Shown here in pieces: positions 1-10,939 of a DNA stretch of 64,000 bases. The notes beneath the pieces were generated by a model, which made no database searches, had not been told where the DNA came from, and saw nothing but the letters and a program-made list of their open reading frames with translations. Origin of the DNA: Lotus japonicus (Eukaryota > Streptophyta > Magnoliopsida > Fabales > Fabaceae). The position numbers were made by a program, and so were the translations under genes. The stretch spans positions 4,655,001 through 4,719,000 of the forward strand of contig NC_080045.1 in assembly GCF_012489685.1 (NCBI RefSeq), in the 5' to 3' direction. The first letter of the stretch is position 1; each line of letters opens with the position of its first letter.

Positions 1-636
1 TATATTTATAAACTATTTTAAATTTATTTTCACAAACTGTTCAAATTAGCTTGTGAAAAAGCGCTTATACATCTGACCTACATATAGTGATGTAGCGTTG
101 TTGGTTGCGCGCTTCGACGATGGATGAACCCAGTCGGAATTCTGAATTTAGCCCATCTGAATCCATCTCGGGCCTGCAAAATATCAATTAAGTATTTTAT
201 TAGGATTTTATTTATTTTCAATTAGGATCTTTTAAGATCTTATTTATTTTTTGTTAGAAACTTATTTATTTTCAATTCGGATCTTTTATTTTCAATTAGG
301 ATCTTTTAGGATATTATTTATTTTTATGTCAGGATATTTTATTTTCCTATTTAAGCACTTGTAAGGCATAGCCTATTAATAAGTTTATTTTTGATAATTA
401 AATTTGAGAATTTTCTCTCTTTTCTGGTGGATTCTAGACTTTCTGGTGGATTCCAGAGTTATCTTTTTAGGGTTTAGCGTTTGTTAACCCTTATCCTTTT
501 AGGGTTCATCGCTTGCTAACCCTTGTGAGCTTTCGACTGTATCATATAGGCTCGCTTGTGAATAAATTTTATTTGAGTTTGTGTTATAGCTTAAGTGTGT
601 GTTTGATTTAAAGTTAGAAAAAAGTAAACTTGCTTT
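1..636. other. Gene-free stretch, probably degraded LTR sequence
   Basis: No coding region is visible. Positions about 180-600 look like a decayed LTR: T-rich runs with a repeated block around 'aattaggatctttta', a TATA-like 'ctatttaagcac' near 350, and a repeated 'tttctggtggattc' near 425-460. No partner LTR, primer site or polypurine tract is present, so the class is a guess. Confidence 0.35.
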
Positions 637-1865
637 CACTACAAGAAATTTTCTATTTGGCGTCAGTCCAAAGCAGAAGTTAACGTTGATTTAGTGTCGG
701 AGTCAAGGCTAAAGTTAAATTACCCGATGTTAACTTATAGCATTTGCCCCATAGTCGATCCTAAATTTTAGCATTAGATTAGCCGACTCTAATCCTACGC
801 AACTCACCTGAGACGTTGGCCAACATAAATTCTAACATATTAACATTAGTCACCAATGCAAAACTTGATGACGATCGATGTACACAATTTTCTCAGTGTA
901 CTGACTCCTAATTTGATCTCTCTCGTCCTGGCCAAATAGTACCCATAATATGGACCTACTAGGCTTAATATTTCCAAGTAGGGTACTTTTGGTCTACATG
1001 AGAACGCCAATTTAGGAACCTAAACTGTTAGTAAATGATGCAAGTCATCATGATAAAATAAAACTATTTACTCACACATATCTATAAACTATTTTATGTA
1101 TATTTTAATAAGTTTATGATATTTAGCTAAACACACCTTAATTTGTATGAGAAACAAAAGAAGATATATAGATATCAGCATTCTATACAAATGAAAATGG
1201 CTCATCCTCGCAAAGGTTAAGACTTGATCATTAAAAGTTGACAATGATATTTTTATGCCAATTTTGTCAAGTTTTATTACAACCTAGTGACCGACACGGG
1301 TGATAATAATTAAAATAATTGATAAGGTGGCCCAGTTTGACTGGTACGACAACCACATAATTGATTCTCCATAGTGTGATGTAAAAATCTATAAATGTCC
1401 TTCAATTGGTGGCCGCCATTGGGGTAATGTCGTGTTCATCTTCTTCTTCATCTTTTACTATTTTTCTTGTATTATGACCAATAATTCATTAACTTTACAA
1501 TATATACCTCCTTCCAGCTGGAAGAAATGGTGATGTGTGATAATTTGGAGAGAAATGTGGTTCCTGGCTTAGGCTTAGACTTTGTCGTACGTTGTTGGGT
1601 CCCTTAAATTATATATCTTTCTATCTTCTTTTTTGATTCAGAGAATATTAAGGGTCTTTTCTGGTCATCTCTCTCAACCACAATCTTTGCCCTTATGAGA
1701 TATATCTTTCTCATTTCACTAACTGGTCGAATCGATCGATATGATGATGCACCTTCAATTCAAAGCTTTGCAAAAAATCATGTTTGATGATGCCTTCATA
1801 TTAATTTATAGTGGACGTTGAAGGTTGATTTACAATTCTACACATCTTTATGATGTTTGAACTTA

Positions 1866-3216
1866 GAGCGCGTTTGGTGACGGAACGAAATAGGACAGAA
1901 CAGAATGGAACGAAACAGGACAGGATGGAATAGGACAATAATGTTCTATGTGTTGTGTTTGGTAACTCCAAGTCAATAGAACAGAACCATGATTTTAATT
2001 ACATATATAACCCTGCATGTTTAATATTTGATTGAGGAAAACAAATTGAACTCAATTAAACATTTTGCATAGAAATCGTTTGTTATTGCTTACTTCATGA
2101 AATCATCACTTATTTCTTTAAAATAATCACTTATATATTGTTTAAGTTGTTTCAGTATGCTATTGAAAAAAGCAGAAACCTAATTATCTATTTAAGCTAT
2201 TTTAAGTGCGTTTATTTAGATTAAAAATATTGATTTTTAACTATAATTTTTTAAGAGATTTTGAGAAAAACATAAATTGATTCCTGTTCGACTACTCTAA
2301 TTAAAATCACTTTTTTTTATCTCCCCTCATCTATCATCATAGATTTCCATTATAAGCTAAAGTAACTGTTTCAAATAATTTGTTTTCAGCTTCAGCTGAA
2401 ACAAACACAAAAAGTGATTTTTTGATTAAAAAGTGATTTTTCCAAAATAAGTTGAATTAAACGCATTCTAATTGGCTCGTTTATCATTGCTTACAAAAAC
2501 TGATTTTACTTTTGAAAAAATAATTGATTTTATTTTAATTAAGTTGATTCGTGTTTGATTACTCTAATTAAAATCACTTTTTTTTTTATCTCCTCTCATC
2601 TATCATCATAGGTTTTCATGATAAGCTAAAATAACTGTTTCAAATAATCAAATAATCTGTTTTCAGCTTCAGCTGAAACAAACACAAAAAGTGATATTTG
2701 ATTAAAAAAAGTGATTTTTTAATTTATTTTAAAAGTGATTTTTCGATTAAAAAAGTGATTTTTTTATTTTAAAAGTGATTTTTTGATTAAAAAGTGATTT
2801 TCCAAAATAAGTTGAATCAAACGCACTCTAATTGGCTCGTTTATCATTGTTTACAAAAAGTGATTTTACTTTTGAAAAAAATAATTGATTTTATTTTAAA
2901 TGATTTTTTTGAAAAAGTAGATTTTTGTTTAACTTTGTCTACAAATATAATAAATGCTTTTAATTTTATAAGTGATTTTAAACTGTTTAGATACATAAAA
3001 TTTCAAATATAAATTAAGGGGATTTTTGAACTTGCAAAAGTTTTAAGAGAGTGTTCTGTTCCGTTCCCTTCCGTTCCACCATTTTTCAGAGAACCAAAGT
3101 GTCCCGTTCCTGGAGCCTTTTGTCCCGTTCCGTTCCATCTTAAAAACACAACAAACACAGAACGGAACCCATGTGTCCTGTTCCGTTCCCTTCCCATCTG
3201 TCTACCAAACGCTACC
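1866..3216. mobile_element. PIF/Harbinger-like TIR element, copy 1
   Basis: The ends are inverted copies sharing GCGTTTGGT (left GAGCGCGTTTGGT, right read inverted GGTAGCGTTTGGT). TTA lies directly outside both ends, which is the 3-bp target of PIF/Harbinger elements. Just inside each end is a run of 'ggaacggaa / cgttcc' motifs. The core is AT-rich and holds a direct duplication: the block around 'cagcttcagctgaaac' occurs near 2388 and again near 2664. No transposase is encoded, so it is non-autonomous. The short ORFs inside look spurious. Confidence 0.65.
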
Positions 3217-3472
3217 TTAGTATTTGTAAAACTTGAAAACGCAATACATCATATCATTAGTTTTTATAACTTCATCTTATTATCATTAAAATTTAAGAAA
3301 GAAATTGTGAGAGCTAGACGTTTGAATTTAATATGTTAATGATAAATTAGTTTGATTAATGAAAGTAGAGTTATCAACTACGTAATTGAATGTCCATCTA
3401 ATTTATGTTTTCTAATTTTATTACAACCATATTTCAAAATCCAAATTAATATTTAAAAGTTAGAAAAACTTA

Positions 3473-4658
3473 AGTACCTTTGGTAGATAGAAGAGAACAA
3501 AACATGATATATGGGTTACGTTCTGTCTTTGTAGTGTTTATAGGATGGAACAAAACAGGACGAAAAACCCATAGAACGGGGCACTTTGATTCCATGGAAA
3601 AGGGTGGAACGGAACGGAACACCTTCTTAAAAATTTTACATGGTAAAAAATGTCCGTAATTTATATTTGAAATATTTTATATCCAAATAGTTTAAAATCA
3701 CTTCTCAAAGTGAAAAACACTTATTATATTTGTTGATAAACTTATATAAATTTATGCTTTTTAAAAAAATCACTTAAAATGAAATCAACTATTTTTTCAA
3801 AAGTAAAATCACTTTCTTTAAGGAATGACAAAATAACCAATTTGAGTGCGTTTGTTTCAGCTTATTTTAAGAAGAATCACATTTTACATTTAAAAATCAA
3901 TTTTATGTTTGTTTCAGCTTTTCAACAAATTATTATTTTACAAAAAGCTGAAAGCAGATTATTTGAAAAAACTACTTTAGAGTGTGTCTGTTTCAACTTA
4001 CTTTTAGAAAAATCTTTTTTTTTCAGTTAAAAAGTCATTTTAATGTTTGATTCAGCTTTTCAAAAAATATTATATATGCTAAAAAAACTGAAAGCAGATT
4101 ATTTAGAAAAACTACTTTAGAATGCGTTTTTTCCAGTTTTTTTAGAAATATATGTTTGTTTCAGCTTTTCAAAAAATAATTATTTAAAAAAATTGAAAGC
4201 GGATTATTTGAAAAAGCTAATTAGAGTGTGTTTATTTCATTTTTTTTACAAAATCACTTTTTTCATTTTTATTTTTGTTTCAGCTTTTCAAAAAATTATG
4301 ATTTAAAAAAACTAAAAGCATATTATTTGAAAAAAGTTACTTTAGGCGCTTGTTTCAATTTTTTTAGAAAAATCACTTTTTCATTTTTATGTTTATTTCC
4401 GCTTTTAAAAAAATTATTAGTTTACAAAAAACTGAAAGCATATTATTTGGAAAAACTAAAAATTTAGAGAGCTAGAAATTTATAATTTTTTTATTAGAAA
4501 CAAACACATGTCTTAATTAGTTTATCAGAGTTATATATATATGTAATTAAAATTAAAGTTACTGAACACAATACACAAAATATTATTGTCATATTTCATT
4601 ATATTCTGTCTCGTTCCGTTCTATTTTATCACGTTCTGTTCTATCACCAAATGCCTAC
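3473..4658. mobile_element. PIF/Harbinger-like TIR element, copy 2 (same family)
   Basis: This element starts about 256 bp after copy 1 and has related ends (left agtacctttggt, right inverted gtaggcatttggt). TTA again lies directly outside both termini. It shares the 'ggaacggaacggaac' subterminal motifs and the 'aaaatcactt' core with copy 1. Its right half is a short tandem array, given separately. No coding capacity is seen. Confidence 0.6.
3844..4460. repeat. Degenerate tandem repeat inside Harbinger-like copy 2
   Basis: About five imperfect units of roughly 105-138 bp begin near 3844, 3981, 4118, 4225 and 4344. Each opens with a 'gagtgcgtttgtttcagctt'-like segment and contains 'aaaaactgaaagcagattattt'-like sequence. 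Two annotated short ORFs (3779-4030 and 4228-4467) arise only from this repetition. Confidence 0.65.
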
Positions 4659-5187
4659 TTAGTTCTCTCATTCTATATATAATATATATATTCACCTCAT
4701 CAGTATATCTATAATATGCCGTTATCTCCTAGGGCTAGTACCTCATTACCCACTCACTTTCCCTTTTAAACCTTTAAATAATTTCTGAACACTAGACCCT
4801 TCATAAACTGTTTGTCTCTTATAAGCTTTTCATAAATAAAAATCACATCCTTTTGAGAGATAAAAATAAAAAGAAAGATCAAGAAATGAGAAACGTCAAT
4901 TTTCATGCAGAAAAAAAAAGAAAAACGTCATAGATAATGTTAATTAATAAGAAAAAAAGAAATAAATTAAAACGAATAATAGATATATATTCAACTAATC
5001 AATAATTAAGTAGGAAGCTTGCCCCGTTTTACTTCACGTATCTTCCAAATTGTGACGGTATAATCTGTTACAGGACACATCATGCCAACACAAGTTGCCT
5101 CCTTGCTGCCACCCCCCATGAACACACTATGCTTTCAACTTTCAAGATCATAATCCAAATCTATGTAGCTTACAAACATTATCCATG
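4659..5187. other. Gene-free stretch
   Basis: AT-rich sequence between Harbinger-like copy 2 and the SINE. I see no ORF, RNA gene or repeat structure I can support. Confidence 0.5.
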
Positions 5188-5333
5188 GATGGGAAGGGTA
5201 GCTCACTTGGTTGAGCTAAGGGTAGAAATAGGTGTTGGAGATGGAGGTCCAGGGTTCGAATCCTGAGGAGTAGCATTTGTAATTACTAACAACTAACCAC
5301 TAATATTTGCCTATAAAAAAAAAATTATCCATG
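5178..5333 (+). mobile_element. tRNA-derived SINE with target-site duplication
   Basis: The body is 5188-5323. It has a Pol III box A (TAGCTCACTTGG, 5199-5210) and a perfect box B (GGTTCGAATCC, 5253-5263), both tRNA-like. A short unrelated body follows and ends in 'gcctataaaaaaaaaa'. The 10-bp duplication ATTATCCATG flanks it at 5178-5187 and 5324-5333. Intact promoter boxes and a perfect duplication point to a fairly recent insertion. The cloverleaf does not fold as a functional tRNA because the spacing and acceptor stem are lost. Confidence 0.9.
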
Positions 5334-5652
5334 CTGCCACAAGAAACACTGATGTTTTTATAAAATCAAACAATTGTATTTGAATTTATTAAGATAAAAA
5401 AAAATTGCGTACAAGATGTATCTAAAATAAGGTATAAAGTTATAACAAATTTGAGAGAATAACTAATTATCCTAAAAGTTTAAGTTGTTGTGTAAGGATC
5501 ACATGGATGATTTTATATTATTATGTCTAACGCATTTGTCACGCAATACTCTATTTAAATTTTCCCGTTGGGCTAGAATGCACAAACTCACCTATAATGT
5601 TTATTTTTTATTTTTTTTATTTGAAGAATTGAGGGCGGAAATGATTGAACTC

Positions 5653-5847
5653 TAGACCGCTCGTTTTTTTTTTATAAGCCAAGAAATATATTGAATAGAA
5701 GTACAAGGGGTACTTCATCCCAATATAAAGAGAAAGAGAATGAAAGTTAAGAGAAAAGCAACGGAATATACATCGGAAAAATTCCATCTAAGACTAGAAC
5801 TACCCTTACCCCTCCTTGAAGGAAGATTTTAGGCCATTAGACCGCTC
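5653..5847 (-). mobile_element. 5'-truncated L1-type LINE, 3' end only
   Basis: Read on the minus strand, the 175-bp body (5663-5837) ends in 'ttcttggcttat' followed by a poly-A run, seen as poly-T on the plus strand. This is the usual 3' end of plant L1 elements. It is flanked by a perfect 10-bp duplication TAGACCGCTC at 5653-5662 and 5838-5847. No reverse transcriptase sequence remains, so it is a dead-on-arrival copy. Confidence 0.75.
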
Positions 5848-6065
5848 ATTAATAAAGGCTCTGATACCATATAAAGAGAAGCTGTGTAAAGAAAAGAGAA
5901 AGAAGAGAGTAGAGAAGAAATGTATTTAGATTATTTTCTAGATTGATTTTGTTTCCTTATTTAATTAGGATACTATAAATATGAGTAAGAGTATTTGATC
6001 TTTAATTAAGTCAATTAATGAGTATGAGTAAGATTATTTTCTAGATTGATTTTGTTCCCTTCACA

Positions 6066-6645
6066 TCTATTCCAACCCCCATTATATTCGTAAAATCCAA
6101 AAATGCCCTTAAAAAAATTTCGCTAGCACTTTCAAAGTGCGTTACTTGCACGCTAAAGTGCGTTATGGTCGCCTTTTCAAGGTGCGTTTTTCAAAGTGTG
6201 TTTCTATCGCACTTTAAAGTTCGTTTGGGTCCGAAAAATATGCACCCTAAAATAACGACCATAACGCACTTTAGAGTGCGTAGTTAACGCACTTTAAAGT
6301 GCGTTTAGCTGCAGAAAAAACACAATCTGAAAACGATGACAGATTGACGTTGGGCGATGACGACAGAAAGACGAGAAAGGAGAAGATGGAGGTTGAGTAT
6401 AATGATGGGTATGAAAATGGGTATTAGTATGGGTGGTGGACTGGTGTGGTGATGTTGGTGAAGGAAGAAAAAAGAAAGAAGAAAGAAGAAAGATGAAAGA
6501 AGAGAGATGAGAGAGGAAAGAGGAAAGAGGAGAGAGGATTGAAGGGTGGGGTGGTGGAAAGCTGTTATATTTTTTTCATTAAGGACATTTTAGTATTTTT
6601 TCTCTTTAAAGGGGAGTTTGAATCGATATGAAGGGGTTTGAATAA
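6066..6645. mobile_element. Degenerate inverted-repeat element with internal palindromes
   Basis: The ends are imperfect inverted repeats (left 'tattccaaccccc', right inverted 'tattcaaacccc'), with partial similarity continuing for about 40 bp. Inside, 6120-6310 holds roughly eight variants of AAAGTGCGTT, several as near-palindromes such as GCACTTTAAAGTGCG. The right third is a GA-rich stretch. No target duplication is clear. Confidence 0.45.
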
Positions 6646-7280
6646 CAATAAAATAAAACACACAAATCTCATTACCTTATAAAAACAAATCTACCCCTAG
6701 ATCCTATGGAAAGAAGTGAATTCGGTGGTGGAACGACAACGTAGCATCGCCTGACATTGGAAGTCGGGTGGTGACGCGAGAGGGAGAGACCGATAAATAG
6801 GGTAATGATGACAGATATGGTGGCCGAGGGAGAAGTTGAGGGTGGCAGAGAAGGAAGAAATGGGCGAAAGAGTTAGCTTCACTAGCGGAGGTGAAGTTTA
6901 TGGAATGAGGGTAAAGGTATACGAGGATAAGGGAGGGTCCAAGGGAGATGATAAGAGTGACGATGGCAGAGGAGTGGCGATAAGGGTAGCGTTGGAGGAG
7001 GGTGAGGGGAAGGGCGGCGATAGAGGTTGTCGGGTGAGTGTTGCGGTAAAGGGTGAGGGGCGAAATTGAGGAATGTGATCATGATAGGCGTCTAAGGAGG
7101 TGAGAGGCAAGAGGCTGCAGAGGAGTGGCAAAATATGGAAAGAGGCAGAAGAGCAAGCGGAAGGAGGCATAGCAAGGAAAGGGGCGGAGGAAGGTGAAAA
7201 AGTGAAAATGACTTTTGTGGAAAATATGAAAAAGATGATTATAATGAAGACTAAGCAGAGAAATAAAAGGTACATGTGCT
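6646..7280. other. Purine-rich gene-free stretch
   Basis: Positions 6690-7210 are strongly G+A-biased on the plus strand. This keeps several overlapping frames open on both strands (up to 142 codons on the minus strand). None of the translations resembles a protein family, so I treat them as composition artefacts. Confidence 0.5.
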
Positions 7281-7616
7281 GTGAAATTGATTGTACCCAC
7301 GTGGCTTTAGCGTCGGTCATCTCCAATTATAAGTTTGCTGGTGAGTGCATCGCTTACTCATAGTCACTACTATTTGCTGCGAGCAAAACGCTACAAAGAT
7401 CGGTGATTTCAGCTTCAGCCTAAACCAACACTAAGTTAAGTTCTACTTAGATGGTGCAATATAGTGTTAGTGCTGGCGACACTAAACTAAAGTGAGTTTT
7501 TTTTACTTGCATTGGCTTTGCGTTGGCTTTGTTGACGTTAGCCAATTTAGCATCGGTGTTGTGACTGATACTACTTTTAGACACTAAAATAACCTATTAT
7601 ATTCTTGTAGCTAGTG

Positions 7617-9592
7617 TGAAAATGAGATGCCATTTATATCAGTTGGAAATTTCAAGAAGCAATCATTTGCAAGTTGGCCGAATGTTGAATTTCCGTGAGT
7701 ACAAAATGAGGGTTATTTCCTAAAAAGGATGGATGCTTTTCAGATTTTACCTTGATGAGGAATTAGAATTATTAATATGTTTCATCCATTTTACAGGGGA
7801 CAAAAAGGTAGTTTACCTTAAAAAAAAATCAGAATGAGCTAGTCAAAACCCACAACAAACTGCAGGTGTTGAATAGTGGCGACATTGTTACGGTGGCTAC
7901 ATTTATATTCTCAAAATAAAAAAAAAATGTAGAGTTGGATGATATGAAAGTTATTAGTGATAAGTAAACCATAAAAGTTTATTGTAATGCTTAACCCACA
8001 TATCTTAAAATCTTATTGGTCCACTTAAGGATGTTCGTGAGACGCGTTTGCGATGAATTGTTCTTGTCTTTCCCATAACCCTAAATATTGATTGAGCCGG
8101 TTTCTAAATTTGACACCGTTTCTATACATGGAGAAAGTCGATGAGGTGCGGGTTTCATAAAGTTGGGTCACAAAAGGACGAGATCGGATTGGCTCGAAAG
8201 ATAAATTAAATGTCAAATTCGCATTCCCTAAAAGAATTATAAGTACTTGTCTTTATGTAAAAATATTAATTTCTAATCCTATTGTGAATTATAAAAAAAT
8301 TACATAGGTATTAGATCACTTGTACTAGTGTTTTTATAGTACAATGTTTCAATCCAACTGTACAACCAGATGCATTTCTACTAAGAGTACTATTCGTGTG
8401 GCGGGTTGGGATGAAGTTTGCTTATTTTCACCTAACCCTAAATATTGATTGAGGAAATTTTTAAACTCATACCTGTGCATAAACCTGGTGAGATGCGGGT
8501 TGAAAGGATTTGGACCAAACCAAATCAATGAGCCGAGCCGGTCCCCTCTGGCGCTATCCACCTTAGGTGATTTAACCCATATGTTAAGTTAGAAAAGCCA
8601 AAAGCTATATGGTGGTTAGGTCCACACTCCACACACTTACAATATTTGCCCATTATATGAGGTGTCCATGCAAAAGTTTTTTCTTATTTTGAACATAACA
8701 AAAATGACGAAACATATACCATAACAAGGCTATTCATGCATTAATCAAATCTAGTGTCGAGTGGATTCTCTCCACGCGTACAGCACGAGTTCTGAGCACC
8801 GGACAGCTGCCCCTTGTAATTGATAACCCAATATCTCGTTAGATTTCCCTGTCATGCTGAGACTTTGCTTAACCAGTCTCAGTTATACACGTTTGATCGA
8901 ATTTAAAAAAAGGACCAGAGAATCTAGAGGATGACACCTAGAATGTCACTTACCTGCTTCCAACTGCACCTACTTCTGCTTCACCCATGCATGATTGTTC
9001 ACGTTGAAGGAAATTAAGTGGCATGTATATACATGTACATTTCTCCAAAAATACCAAACCAGAGTATATATATTTGTACAGAAGAGTAATAACTTTCTTA
9101 ACAGAATTATATCATATGCATTGTTGTGTTTTTTCTAATAATGGGTTGGTGTTTGGGTAATGATTCAACATTTTATTCTTTAAGTTAGTGTTGAGTGTTC
9201 AAATCTCAACTCTTATAAATAGGAAAAACTCATTGGTCATCCTCTTATTCCTCAATGCGTTAATTGTAGAACGTACGAGAGATTAGCTTCATGATTGCTG
9301 GATAAAACAATAATATTCTAGTGAAGACTAAGATATGAAGCCATTTATTTCTCTTTTTCACGATAAAAGGATGCTAATTAAGAGGGTATATTGTAGGAAA
9401 CTATTTCTCATATCTCTATACTATGTAAGGGCCGGGATTAATCTAGTATACACCAATAAAATAGGTGGTGTAATTAGATATCAAGTATAGTTAGCTATAA
9501 AATGATTGCTGGTTAGCTAGGAATTAGAGGAGGTCGAGTGGTCGACGTATTTCCGTCTATAATTTAACAACTGATTGGCAATTACTTCCTTA
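7617..9592. other. Gene-free stretch with a diverged repeat pair
   Basis: Two related segments of about 150 bp lie near 8035-8190 and 8390-8545. They share 'aaccctaaatattgattga' and a later 'gatgcgggtt / gaggtgcgggtt' block. Small minus-strand ORFs there (8025-8216, 8349-8561) share the peptide NQYLGL only because of this duplication. I see nothing else to annotate. Confidence 0.5.
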
Positions 9593-10712
9593 GAGCATCT
9601 CCAATGGTGAGATCTTATTTTGGGACTTAATTCACTTTTTGTGGGCCCGAATTGCCACATAGGATTTAAGGCACTCATAAGGTCCCGATGCACATTTCAC
9701 TCCAATGGTTTGGGATCTTAGGTTGGACCCACAATACCTAATATATTTATATTATTTATTTTCACATATAATATTAAATTAAATTTAGTTATTAATATTT
9801 TAAAAGATATAATATAATAAAAAAGAAAAATAAACAATTAAATGGATCCAATAGGGGCAAAAATCCGAACCTGGAAAAAAAGAAAAAAAAGGCTGTTATT
9901 TTGGGAAAACAAGCCCAAATGAGAAAAAAAAACGACCGGCCCAGCCGGTCACACAAGGCCCAACGGGGGTAGATCGTTACCGGCTGAGCCGGTCAAAGTA
10001 AATAAATATATATGCCCTCCTTCCCCATAACCGGCCAAACCCATCATTCTTCTCTTTCTCTCCTCCTTCACCCTCTGATACTTTCTCTCTTCCTTCACAC
10101 ACAAACCCTAAAAACCAATTGGCACCTCCTTCACAAACGGCGCCGCCGCCCCACTCCTCTACCACCGCACCTTCGTTCCTTCCTATCCCTTCCTCTCTCT
10201 CTTCCCCTCTCCACCCAAAATGCGATTCACACTGCTCCTCTCTTCACCGCTTTCCACCGCACCCCATCTCCTCTCCTCCACCACCGTACCTCCACCTCCG
10301 ATCTCCGACGGTGAAGCCACAATGAGGACACGGTGAAGCCATAGTGAGGAGGATAGATCTAGGGTTTGATTTTAATTTTTAGCGATTTTTAGGGTTTTTT
10401 TTGCATTTCCTAATCTTTGTAATCTGATTTGATATTTGTAATATGATGTTTGTAATCTGTATATCATTATTTGTCAATGAAATTGATTCAGTTTCTTTCC
10501 CTCCCTATTTTTCACTTTGGATCTGGTACTGAAGGAGAGAAAAAAAAATAGTATTTTAATTAAGATCCCAGATTTGAGAGTACCTGAGCTAAGACACGGA
10601 TCTTAGCAAAAACTAAGATCTCATGCCATGTAGGATACCCCCAATGGTGGGATCTAATAAAATCCGGATCTTATGTTAAGGTCCCAAAATAAGGACTCCA
10701 TTGGAGATGCTC
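9593..10712. mobile_element. TIR element with GAGCATCTCCAATGG ends
   Basis: Inverted termini GAGCATCTCC...GGAGATGCTC are followed inward by a longer shared segment (left 'atcttattttgggac', right its complement 'ggtcccaaaataag'). Dinucleotide TA lies outside both ends. The core has an abrupt C-rich, pyrimidine-biased segment (10010-10330), unlike the AT-rich surroundings and resembling a gene 5' region. No transposase is encoded. The superfamily is uncertain. Confidence 0.7.
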
Positions 10713-10939
10713 TAACTAATCAATGGTGCATGATACGTACACTTTCTAGACAGAGGCTACATGTAATCATCAGCACTGTTATATGCGTGTGTATTTTTTT
10801 CAAAAATGACTATCATTGCACATTCATATTTTTGTGATCGTTTTGGGTTTTCTAAATGACCCATGATAAAATTTGGATTAAATAACTCATCATCCAATCA
10901 CATTGAAGATAAATAGGTTGGAAATAAATTAATAAATAA

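Larger units (their letters stand above)
637..7616. mobile_element. Candidate non-autonomous CACTA (En/Spm-type) element with nested insertions
   Basis: The left end reads CACTACAAGAAAT, the classic terminus of plant CACTA elements. The right end, read from the other strand, is CACTAGCTACAAGAA, the same motif with four extra bases. Both subterminal regions carry GTGTCG / CGACAC-type motifs (left about 690-800, right about 7280-7580). No transposase ORF is present, and no convincing 3-bp target duplication flanks the ends. Several younger elements lie between the termini. The two ends may instead belong to different CACTA copies. Confidence 0.4.

Noticed and set aside
6836..7363. Several overlapping ORFs of 61-142 codons on both strands
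   Set aside because: They arise from a purine-rich bias that removes stops; the translations are low-complexity and match no family.
10012..10325. 100-codon Pro/Leu/Ser-rich ORF in the GAGCATCTCC element
   Set aside because: Composition effect of a C/T-rich stretch, open in more than one frame, with no domain.
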